A DNA stretch of 11,461 nt from Clostridia bacterium (GTDB lineage Bacteria > Bacillota > Clostridia > Oscillospirales > CAG-272), in the NCBI GenBank assembly GCA_017452565.1, contig JAFTMF010000023.1:1-11461 (forward strand). The letters run 5' to 3'. The translations under genes and the position numbers were made by a program. The notes beneath the pieces were generated by a model that was not told the DNA's origin, ran no database searches, and worked only from the letters and a program-made list of their open reading frames with translations. Positions 5,855-11,461 of the stretch are shown here, in pieces. Each line of letters opens with the position of its first letter. Position 1 is the first letter of the stretch.

Positions 5855-7936
5855 TTCAATGGGCTTTTCCAGATCATTCACAGCTCCTACCATTTGGCAG
5901 AAGGTGAGATAATCCGCTTCGGAAACCAGGTAGAAACGATTGGTGTAATAACCGTCGCCCAAGCTTATATCCAGTCTTACAAATATAGCAGAATCGTCTG
6001 CGGGAGCCTTGCAACCGTCCAAGAACTTCAATGCCTTGAGGCCGGTCTTGGCAATACACTGCTCATCGTAATATAGGCTGTCGAATCCGGAGTTGAAGTA
6101 CAGATAGACGTACTGGCTATCGTCCCGTTCCATGGAAATGAGCATCGTGTTGTAGACCGATTCTTCGCAAGTGTTCATCTCTTCCACCATCCGCTTGGCG
6201 GTTTCAGGGAATCGCTTAGGATCGATGGAGTAATTCCGATAGAAGCTGTCCATACCCACGCTGCCTCGGATTTCGAACATCAGATCGCTGTAATAGCCAT
6301 TCTCGGACTTGTAGGCGATCTTTTCCTCTCGGGGGAGCTTGTTGTACTCGGCTATGAAGCAATCCCACAGCTCTCTGCAAGTCGCTTCGCTGGAATTGTA
6401 GGAATAGGAGAAATAGATGTTCAGAATCTCATCCTTGGAGGGCATTGCAAGCAGTGCTTCTTCGTATTCCTTAGTCTCGGAGAAGATTTCCTGCAACTGC
6501 CGGTATTCATCCTCGGTGAAGCAGAGGGTACGGCCGCGGACGATGCCCGACTTGTCGGTGATCTTCAGCGTAACCTGCTTGTAGTCGATCTCCACTTTAT
6601 CATAATCATAGGAGCCGCCGATCATTTCGTCGTAGGTGTAGTTGTAGCGGTCGGGGTGGAGATACTGGGATGCATTACTTTTGCTGACCGTTTCCTTCAT
6701 CTCTTTCAGCTCGTCGGCAATCATCTTTTTTGCCTCGGGGGAAGAGATTTCCACCTTGCTGATGAGCAGATCCTCGTATGCGGCATCCCCGTATCTGTGA
6801 TCATCTTGATCGTTGTACATACTGATGGACTTGATCTCGTCAGCCTCGGGGGTGTAATTCAGTGCCACACTGCCCGATACGGGGATGGATACGCCGAAGA
6901 GAATGCCGCCTGCCAGTACCACCAGCAGATAAGGGGTAGCGGAGATGCAGTTTTTCAGCTTCTTGGTGGTGATGATTTCGAAGAGGTAGTAAACGATCAG
7001 AGTCAGCACAACCATAATCAGCAGAACCGCAAACTCAAATCCGTCCAGAATCAGGATGTAGGCGGTGAGGAATGCCATGGGAAGGGTAATTGCGCAACGG
7101 TAAACGTGCTGGAGAATGCGGTTGGGAGCGGACTGTCCCGCCATTTCGGAGCGGCGGCGGAGATAGAAGTAGCAACCGGCAGCGATCAGCGCAATTGCAA
7201 GGATTGCCGTGTAGATCCATACGCCGAAGTTGGAGAAGATCTTTCCACCATCGTTCATAGAGTTCAGCAGCGCCAGAGGCATACTGTAGTCGGGGGACAG
7301 CAGGCGGACAGGGGTGAGAGCGGTGACCAAAATGGGGTACTCGTTTTCCAGTGCCATAATGAAGAATGCACCGCTGAGTCGGACGAAGCCGAAGAGCAGG
7401 GCGAAGATCAGCCCGTTGGAGACGCTGGTGCCGGTGAGGGTCATAGCAACTGCCATAAATGCGGTCAGGAGCAGAGTTGCAAGGAAGTAAGTGGCAAAGA
7501 GTGCCAAGGGAGTGAGGATAGAGTAGGCGGTGTAGGGAACGCCCAGCCACAGAAGGGAGGTAGCAACCAAAGAAGCGGTGAGGGCAATGAGTACCCAAGT
7601 GAAGGCTGCCGCCAAGAAGGAGAAGTAAACGCAAGGACGGGTGAAGGGAATGGAGTGATAGAAGTCGGACTCGTTGCGCTTATTCAGGTAGCTGAACATT
7701 GTGCTTACCAATAGGGGAGCGAAGAGCAGCAGGATCAGAAGCGGAATCGCAAACATACCCGGCCCGATGATCTCGGTGGGAGGGACGTAGTTCGGCTCGT
7801 AATAACGGGGAGTGAGGATGCCAACCAAGGGGACCAGCGCACACAGAGCGGTGATGATAATCGCACCGGTGAGGCCCACCAGCTTGGATTTTTTGATCCC
7901 TTCCCGATATAGTTTCATACTAAAGAACTTAGACAT
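5852..7936 (-). CDS. ABC-2 type permease with large extracellular C-terminal domain (YtrC/DUF6449-like)
   Basis: 694 residues from the ATG at 7936, which has AAAGGAG spaced correctly upstream; a TTG at 7957 would extend it by 7 residues but has no such site. The N-terminal half carries about nine hydrophobic segments (roughly residues 20-40, 58-83, 105-135, 140-170, 175-198, 240-263, 283-301, 303-325, 333-352), with 'NKRNESDFYHSIPFTR' in the cytoplasmic loop after the second, typical of this family. The last 340 or so residues are soluble, rich in Tyr, Asp and Glu, and should lie outside the cell. It pairs with the ATPase encoded just upstream, 22 nt away, and is the last gene of the GntR operon. 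By analogy with the ytr operon of Bacillus subtilis, induced by cell-wall antibiotics, a role in envelope stress or antibiotic defence is inferred. Substrate and transport direction are unknown. Confidence 0.85.
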   Translation of the reverse strand: MSKFFSMKLYREGIKKSKLVGLTGAIIITALCALVPLVGILTPRYYEPNYVPPTEIIGPGMFAIPLLILLLFAPLLVSTMFSYLNKRNESDFYHSIPFTRPCVYFSFLAAAFTWVLIALTASLVATSLLWLGVPYTAYSILTPLALFATYFLATLLLTAFMAVAMTLTGTSVSNGLIFALLFGFVRLSGAFFIMALENEYPILVTALTPVRLLSPDYSMPLALLNSMNDGGKIFSNFGVWIYTAILAIALIAAGCYFYLRRRSEMAGQSAPNRILQHVYRCAITLPMAFLTAYILILDGFEFAVLLIMVVLTLIVYYLFEIITTKKLKNCISATPYLLVVLAGGILFGVSIPVSGSVALNYTPEADEIKSISMYNDQDDHRYGDAAYEDLLISKVEISSPEAKKMIADELKEMKETVSKSNASQYLHPDRYNYTYDEMIGGSYDYDKVEIDYKQVTLKITDKSGIVRGRTLCFTEDEYRQLQEIFSETKEYEEALLAMPSKDEILNIYFSYSYNSSEATCRELWDCFIAEYNKLPREEKIAYKSENGYYSDLMFEIRGSVGMDSFYRNYSIDPKRFPETAKRMVEEMNTCEESVYNTMLISMERDDSQYVYLYFNSGFDSLYYDEQCIAKTGLKALKFLDGCKAPADDSAIFVRLDISLGDGYYTNRFYLVSEADYLTFCQMVGAVNDLEKPIE

Positions 7937-7958
7937 ATGGATTCTCCTTTCTGTCAAA

Positions 7959-8858
7959 TCACATCAAAACGTCTTTGAAGGCATAACCAAGGGCTTCCAT
8001 CTCGTAGATGAAGACCTCCTCCAAAGAGAGGGGCAAAAAGTCCAGCAGAGCGGGGGACATAGCGGAAAGGCGGGGCGCCAGCTCCTCCTTTTCCCCACGG
8101 ACGATGCAGGAGGCAACCGAGCCAACCTGAGTGTAGCTCACCATATCGATGCCTTCGAATTTTTCCTTGGTGAAGGGCTCACGGAAGCCGATCTGCACCT
8201 TAATCAGCGAGGTCTTCAGATTCTGTACGTCGCTTTCAAAGACGATGCCGCCCTTGTGGAGCAGTGCCAGCTGATCGCAGCCGTCCTCCAGCTCGCGGAG
8301 AGAGTGGGAGGTGATGATGGTAGTGGTCTTGCGCTCCATCACGTCGTTGTAGATGACCTGCTTTACAAGATTTCTCATAACCGGGTCAAGGCCGTCAAAA
8401 GTCTCGTCGAAGAAGAGGTATTTGGGCAGGGTGGAGAGGGCCAGGATGGTGGCCGCCTGACGGCGCATACCTTTGGAGAAGGTGTTCAGATTGGCGTTTG
8501 GGTTCAGCTTGAAGGTGCCGGTGAGATTTCTGAAACGCTCGTAAGAGAAATTGGGGTATATGGCGTTGTAATACGCCGCCATGCGGTTCATATTGGACTG
8601 GGGCAGGAAGTACAGATCGTCGGGGACGTAGACGATGCCTGCTTTGGCGGCAGGATTTTCCCAAACGGGCATACCGTCCACGGTAATCTCGCCCGATTCG
8701 GGGCGGTAGACACCCGAGATCAGCCGCAGGAAGGTGGATTTGCCTGCGCCGTTACTGCCGATCAGACCGTAGATACAGCTGTCGGGGATGGTACAGGTGA
8801 GTTTGTTCAGCGCGGTGAAATCACCGAAGCGCATAGTAACGTTTTCAGCGTGAATCAT
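7959..8858 (-). CDS. ABC transporter ATP-binding protein (YtrB-like)
   Basis: 299 residues, the cytoplasmic ATPase of the ABC-2 permease encoded downstream. Walker A GSNGAGKST is at 34-42, Walker B ends in FFDET with E152, and the switch histidine is H185. Two motifs depart from the usual: the signature reads FSKGMRRQ (127-134) instead of LSGGQ, and the Q-loop position reads VPDD (78-81) instead of carrying glutamine. Both are, as I recall, normal for the YtrB/ABC-2 subfamily and not damage. A C-terminal region of about 90 residues follows the ATPase core. The start ATG overlaps the stop of the GntR gene (ATGA), and AAAAGGAG lies 8 nt upstream, so translation is coupled to the repressor. A single ATPase here would act as a homodimer. 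Confidence 0.9.
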   Translation of the reverse strand: MIHAENVTMRFGDFTALNKLTCTIPDSCIYGLIGSNGAGKSTFLRLISGVYRPESGEITVDGMPVWENPAAKAGIVYVPDDLYFLPQSNMNRMAAYYNAIYPNFSYERFRNLTGTFKLNPNANLNTFSKGMRRQAATILALSTLPKYLFFDETFDGLDPVMRNLVKQVIYNDVMERKTTTIITSHSLRELEDGCDQLALLHKGGIVFESDVQNLKTSLIKVQIGFREPFTKEKFEGIDMVSYTQVGSVASCIVRGEKEELAPRLSAMSPALLDFLPLSLEEVFIYEMEALGYAFKDVLM

Positions 8859-9250
8859 AATTGGTTCTCCTTTTCATTGGAATTGGTTTCTGTGTAAATC
8901 TTGTGAACGAGGCCGTGCACCTCTTCTTCGGCAATGCCGGCAACGCACAGCACCTTGGTCAGTGCGGCAAGATCGGCAAGCCGTGCCTTCATACTCTCTC
9001 GGAGCGTTTCCAGCGCCCCTTGACGGATGAAGGTACCCACGCCGGGAGCGGTGCTGATAACTCCCCGGCGATCCAGCTCCAGATAAGCCTTTTGCACAGT
9101 GTTGGGATTGGTGGAGAGCAGAACCGACAGCTCTCGGACCGAAGGCATCTGGGAGCCTTCTGCCATCAGTCCGCACAGGACTTCTCTGCAAAAGCCATCG
9201 GCGATCTGCTCATACACCGGTGTTCTTGAAAATTTGTCGATGGTGACCAT
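8855..9250 (-). CDS. GntR-family transcriptional regulator, YtrA subfamily
   Basis: 131 residues. The N-terminal winged helix-turn-helix covers about residues 8-76: 'SRTPVYEQIADGF', 'MPSVRELSVLLSTNPNTVQ', 'AYLELDRRGVISTAPGVGTF'. Only a short helical tail follows, with no FadR- or UTRA-type ligand domain, and this small form is the YtrA subfamily, which typically represses its own ABC-transporter operon. The neighbourhood fits: it is first in a three-gene operon with an ATPase and an ABC-2 permease, and an interlocking inverted repeat lies downstream of its promoter's -10. The start ATG at 9250 has AAAGGAG upstream. What relieves repression cannot be read from the sequence. Relatives in Bacillus subtilis respond to cell-wall-active antibiotics, so an envelope signal is the leading guess. 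Confidence 0.92.
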   Translation of the reverse strand: MVTIDKFSRTPVYEQIADGFCREVLCGLMAEGSQMPSVRELSVLLSTNPNTVQKAYLELDRRGVISTAPGVGTFIRQGALETLRESMKARLADLAALTKVLCVAGIAEEEVHGLVHKIYTETNSNEKENQL

Positions 9251-9280
9251 AGCCTCTCCTTTCTATGGAATGTTCTGTGA

Positions 9281-9312
9281 GTGATAGGTGTACTATCACG
9301 AGTGGTACACCT
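9281..9312. promoter_or_regulatory. Predicted GntR (YtrA-type) operator: two interlocking inverted repeats
   Basis: AGGTGTAC (9286-9293) and GTACACCT (9305-9312) are perfect inverted repeats across an 11-nt spacer. Overlapping them, GTGATAG (9281-9287) and CTATCAC (9293-9299) form a second perfect inverted repeat across 5 nt. The block lies immediately downstream of the -10 box of the leftward promoter, over the expected transcription start, where a bound repressor would block initiation. Confidence 0.75.
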
Positions 9313-9314
9313 AA

Positions 9315-9343
9315 AGTATAGCAGAGAGAGATGGGATTGTCAA
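9315..9343 (-). promoter_or_regulatory. Sigma-A promoter of the GntR-ABC operon
   Basis: On the - strand, TTGACA (9343-9338), a 17-nt spacer and TATACT (9320-9315). This is near consensus, so the operon needs a repressor to be silent. Start predicted near 9308, inside the operator. Confidence 0.88.
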
Positions 9344-9412
9344 GAGGGAAAAGGGTGTGGTTTTTTAATATTCTATGAATTTTCCGAAAACAGTATGAAA
9401 AAATCGGTGGGA

Positions 9413-9441
9413 TTGACAAGAAAATGGGGATGTGATAGAAT
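9413..9441 (+). promoter_or_regulatory. Sigma-A promoter of the small accessory two-gene unit
   Basis: TTGACA (9413-9418), 17-nt spacer, TAGAAT (9436-9441) with TG at 9433 making an extended -10. Start near 9448, about 170 nt before the first gene. A weaker second candidate lies at TTGAAA (9501) with GATAAT (9523), spacing 16. Confidence 0.8.
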
Positions 9442-9616
9442 GAATACAAAGAATTATGCTGTGCGGAGCGATCGCTGTGGAGATCGATTGGTACGGCACT
9501 TTGAAATAATTGAAATTTTTTTGATAATCTTGTAACAATTGTCCCGTTTTTGAGGAATTAGTAGTAGAAGGATCGTTGCAGATCGTAAATATACGCCCAT
9601 CGGGCAGGAGGAAACT
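9442..9616 (+). other. Long 5' leader of unknown function
   Basis: About 170 nt between the promoter and the first gene. It contains a 10-bp perfect palindrome, AGCGATCGCT (9467-9476), an A+T-rich middle with T7 and T5 runs, and a small hairpin GCCC/GGGC (9595-9605) ending at the base before AGGAGG. I recognise no riboswitch or T-box. The 31-codon frame from 9440 has no ribosome binding site and begins upstream of the predicted transcription start. Confidence 0.4.
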
Positions 9617-9934
9617 ATGAAATACAGTAAACTCAAAAGTAGCAGACTCTGTTTGTGGTGGAACGATAAAACCGCCTTAGAGAAAGTGCTGTGTATTATC
9701 GAACCTGTTTTGTCGGTTGCAATCTCCGTATTTTGGCTTTTTGGAAACTTCTATGCGCAGTCGGATTTCCTGCAGATCGGAACGCTGATTGCTTCCTTCG
9801 GCTTAGCGGCGCTGAGTGCTTTCTACGTATACGATAATTGGCAAGAGCAGCGCGGCAGGGCGTATTTTCAGCTGTGCAAGGTAATCGCATGGCTATTCAT
9901 GTCACAGTTGATTCTATTGCCTGCGTACAAATAA
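9617..9934 (+). CDS. Small three-helix membrane protein, unknown function
   Basis: 105 residues; I do not recognise the family. Three hydrophobic segments are visible at about residues 24-45, 51-72 and 84-102. They are separated by short loops: an NFYAQSD turn, and a charged 'YDNWQEQRGRAYFQ' loop that probably faces the cytoplasm. The basic N terminus (KYSKLKSSR) precedes a Trp-rich WWNDK. No signal-peptide cleavage site or catalytic motif is seen. The ATG is set by a perfect AGGAGG at 9606-9611, five nt upstream, so translation is very likely. The gene is followed after 14 nt by an unknown soluble protein with its own strong site, and both lie between one promoter and one terminator. They are probably co-expressed, but no shared function can be read. 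Confidence 0.72.
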   Translation: MKYSKLKSSRLCLWWNDKTALEKVLCIIEPVLSVAISVFWLFGNFYAQSDFLQIGTLIASFGLAALSAFYVYDNWQEQRGRAYFQLCKVIAWLFMSQLILLPAYK

Positions 9935-9948
9935 GAGGAGGTGTTTTT

Positions 9949-10467
9949 TTGGGAAAAATACTGGGTTCGTGGAGCGGAATGAGAAAGTATCTGGAACAGG
10001 ATATGCTTGCCAATTCACTACAAGGAAGAGTAAGATATGGCTGTACCGCATACGTAGGAATGGACGGTTGTCATATTTTTGAGGTTTGCATAGACGGTGA
10101 GCAAGTAAAACGTTTCTCTTGGGAAACTGTGAATACCTATTTTATTGATAATGGATATACGAAAAATGCTAACCCAAGCGGTATTGGTGAATACTGGGCT
10201 GAGTTTTGGACATTGCTGGAGAAGTATCCCATAAATCAACGTACGGAATATACAGATGAGGAATTTTGCGAAGCTTTAGAAATTTATCGCAATCAAGACA
10301 TACAGGAGAGCATTTTTTCAAGTCATCCAATTGTTAGAATGTTTGCGGTATTAGATAGACGCATTGGAAAACGAACACTACAAAAATTGCAGGATACTCT
10401 TGACGAACAGCCGGAATGGTTGAAGCAGTTTTATTTATTGAGATTAAAAACGGAAAATATGATATAA
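9949..10467 (+). CDS. AT-rich soluble protein of unknown function
   Basis: 172 residues, with no signal peptide or membrane helix. The start is a TTG at 9949, chosen because AGGAGGTG (9936-9943) lies just upstream; an ATG at 9979 is possible but has only a weak site. The N terminus 'LGSWSGMRKYLEQDMLA', then 'LQGRVRYGCTAYVGMDGCHI' and 'FSWETVNTYF', resembles a widespread small hypothetical family (SF0329-type, from memory, low confidence). A helical C-terminal half ends in 'TLQKLQDTLDEQPEWLKQFY'. No catalytic motif is visible. G+C is near 40% in the lines I counted, against about 65% in a counted line of the ECF operon, and its codons favour A/T endings, so recent transfer is likely. Comparable small AT-rich genes are often immunity or defence-associated, but nothing here proves that. 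Confidence 0.75.
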   Translation: MGKILGSWSGMRKYLEQDMLANSLQGRVRYGCTAYVGMDGCHIFEVCIDGEQVKRFSWETVNTYFIDNGYTKNANPSGIGEYWAEFWTLLEKYPINQRTEYTDEEFCEALEIYRNQDIQESIFSSHPIVRMFAVLDRRIGKRTLQKLQDTLDEQPEWLKQFYLLRLKTENMI

Positions 10468-10513
10468 AGATTATCAAATTCTCATTTGCAGAAAAGTATT
10501 GATTGCCGATTGC

Positions 10514-10550
10514 AGCCTCCCTTGTGTATGAACAAGGGAGGCTTGTCTTT
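10514..10550 (+). terminator. Rho-independent terminator of the accessory unit
   Basis: A 12-bp stem, AGCCTCCCTTGT (10514-10525) with ACAAGGGAGGCT (10532-10543), loop GTATGA, followed by TGTCTTTTG. Confidence 0.85.
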
Positions 10551-10630
10551 TGTTCATCTATGACTTGTCACTTTTCCTGATAAATATTGCCTTTTCGGGA
10601 CACATCAACAAAAAATCGGTGAAAACCCTC

Positions 10631-10680
10631 TTGCAAGATTCACCCGAATCTGCTATAATAACAATGAGGCAACCTGCCTC
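10631..10680 (+). promoter_or_regulatory. Near-consensus promoter with a start-site hairpin, for the XRE regulator
   Basis: TTGCAA (10631-10636), 17-nt spacer, TATAAT (10654-10659) with TG at 10651, a strong extended -10. The predicted start, near 10666, coincides with an inverted repeat GAGGCA/TGCCTC (10666-10671, 10675-10680), which may be an operator for the regulator or a 5' hairpin of the transcript. Confidence 0.82.
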
Positions 10681-10709
10681 CAACGACTCTACATACAGGA
10701 GAGACGATT

Positions 10710-11381
10710 ATGGATGAACTGACCCTGCGAAAAGTGATCGCAGAGAATTTAGTATATTACCGCCGCGAGAAGGGGCTGACCCAAGCGGCGCTGGCAGAAA
10801 CGCTGAACTATTCCGATAAAAGCGTGTCCAAATGGGAACGGGGAGAGGGTGTTCCCGATATCACGGTGCTCTGCCGTCTGGCGGAGTATTACGGTATCAC
10901 CGTCAACGATCTGCTGCTCACTCCCGAAGCCCGACAGCAGGCCGAGGAGGCAGCCGCAGCCCAAGCGACGCAAACAGCCGAAGCGGCTGAATTGATCGAG
11001 GAATTTGCTGAAGTACCTGCAGAGGCACCCAAGAAGAAGCGATCGCTGCGCACCCGTATTTTAGTGCCCGTTCTGTCCATCGGTCTGGTGTGGCTGGTGG
11101 CAATGGTGACCTTCTTCTTTATGGAAGTGCTGTGCCCGGGCTTTACCCACGGCTGGCTGATCTTCCTTTACGCCATTCCTTCCAGTTTTATCGTGGCAAC
11201 GGTATTTGCCTGCATTTGGTGGAATCAGATTGCCCGCTTTATTTGTGTGTCGGGCATCGTTTGGTCGGTGTCTCTTTCCGTGGCACTTTCCATTGCAGTT
11301 CCCAACATCTGGCTGATTTACGCAGTTGCAGGCGTTTTGCAGATTCTTGCGATCCTTTGGTTTATCCAGTTCAAGAAATAA
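10710..11381 (+). CDS. XRE-family HTH regulator fused to a four-helix membrane domain
   Basis: 223 residues. An N-terminal XRE (Cro/C1-type) helix-turn-helix covers about residues 8-67, with 'LTQAALAETLNYSDKSVSKW' and 'GVPDITVLCRLAEYYGITVNDLL' in the usual order. A low-complexity Ala/Glu-rich linker follows (about 71-107), then a basic KKKR. Four hydrophobic helices fill the rest (about 119-141, 146-168, 173-193, 198-219). DNA binding from the cytoplasmic side of the membrane is therefore predicted, an arrangement common in Clostridia for regulators thought to sense the envelope. The start ATG has AGGAGAG at 10697-10703. The promoter overlaps an inverted repeat that could be its own operator. 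The next gene starts 3 nt after the stop, so they probably share a transcript. The signal sensed is unknown. Confidence 0.88.
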   Translation: MDELTLRKVIAENLVYYRREKGLTQAALAETLNYSDKSVSKWERGEGVPDITVLCRLAEYYGITVNDLLLTPEARQQAEEAAAAQATQTAEAAELIEEFAEVPAEAPKKKRSLRTRILVPVLSIGLVWLVAMVTFFFMEVLCPGFTHGWLIFLYAIPSSFIVATVFACIWWNQIARFICVSGIVWSVSLSVALSIAVPNIWLIYAVAGVLQILAILWFIQFKK

Positions 11382-11384
11382 GCT

Positions 11385-11461
11385 ATGGAACTGCTTAGAT
11401 TGCTCACCGATTACAGCGAGAGCGGCGCATATCCCATGCATATGCCGGGACATAAGCGCAA
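11385..11461 (+). CDS. Orn/Lys/Arg decarboxylase-family PLP enzyme, N-terminal fragment (3' end cut by window)
   Basis: Only the first 25 codons are in the window. The product begins 'MELLRLLTDYSESGAYPMHM' and continues PGHKR; 'HMPGHK' close to the N terminus is the hallmark of the major domain of Orn/Lys/Arg decarboxylases, PLP enzymes that make cadaverine, putrescine or agmatine. Members in Clostridia are often annotated simply as aminotransferase class I/II-fold enzymes, and the substrate cannot be told from 25 residues. The ATG at 11385 lies 3 nt after the stop of the membrane-anchored XRE regulator. There is only a weak ribosome site (AAGAAA) upstream, so translation is probably coupled to that gene. 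Confidence 0.78.
   Translation, partial: MELLRLLTDYSESGAYPMHMPGHKR

Noticed and set aside
6656..7714. Long open frame of 352 codons on the + strand
   Set aside because: It lies wholly antisense to the ABC-2 permease. Its product is rich in Gln, Gly and His as expected of a reversed hydrophobic gene, and no ribosome site was seen. It is a shadow of the real gene.
7812..8897. Open frame of 361 codons on the + strand across the ATPase gene
   Set aside because: It is antisense to the ATPase, whose motifs are all intact on the - strand, and spans three gene boundaries. No family is recognisable in its product.
9440..9535. Possible 31-codon leader peptide (MNTKNYAVRSDRCGDRL...)
   Set aside because: There is no ribosome binding site, and its ATG overlaps the -10 box, upstream of the predicted transcription start.

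Overview
The window looks like a piece of chromosome from a gut-type Clostridia bacterium, most likely Oscillospirales/Ruminococcaceae-like. The reasons are strong AGGAGG-type ribosome binding sites, sigma-A promoters of the TTGACA-17-TAtaaT type, energy-coupling factor (ECF) transport genes with a fused double ATPase, a YtrA-type GntR/ABC-2 operon, and a base composition of roughly 55-65% G+C in the core genes. The taxonomy is inferred from gene content and style, not from a marker gene.

Region 1 (1-4730, + strand) is one compact operon whose upstream end is outside the window. It holds a truncated alpha/alpha-toroid protein with a C-terminal membrane anchor, an N-terminally anchored DUF4430 (transcobalamin C-domain-like) protein, EcfT, a fused EcfA-EcfA ATPase, and an ECF substrate-binding S component. 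The three junctions from the DUF4430 gene to the S-component gene overlap (ATGA, 37 nt, ATGA). The two extracellular domains are the halves of animal intrinsic factor/transcobalamin, so the operon reads as a surface-tethered, two-piece corrinoid receptor feeding a dedicated ECF importer. The substrate is inferred.

Region 2 (4731-4968) holds an unusual array of six short perfect hairpins separated by near-identical 7-nt spacers (GTGATAT and variants). Its last hairpin is a good intrinsic terminator. A strong extended -10 promoter follows and drives an SDR oxidoreductase (4969-5715). Three further stem-loops fill the convergent gap at 5716-5851.

Region 3 (5852-9343, - strand) is an autoregulated three-gene operon: a YtrA-type GntR repressor, an ABC ATPase, and an ABC-2 permease with a large extracellular C-terminal domain. 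The promoter is near-consensus, and two interlocking inverted repeats sit just downstream of the -10 box, at the expected operator position.

Region 4 (9413-10550, + strand) is a two-gene unit with its own promoter, a leader of about 170 nt and a terminator. It encodes a small three-helix membrane protein and an AT-rich 172-residue protein of unknown function, and looks like an accessory insertion. Region 5 (10631-11461, + strand) has a strong promoter, an XRE-type regulator fused to a four-helix membrane domain, and, 3 nt later, the first 25 codons of a PLP-dependent Orn/Lys/Arg decarboxylase-family protein cut off by the window edge.

I saw no tRNA, rRNA, CRISPR, transposase or phage gene.
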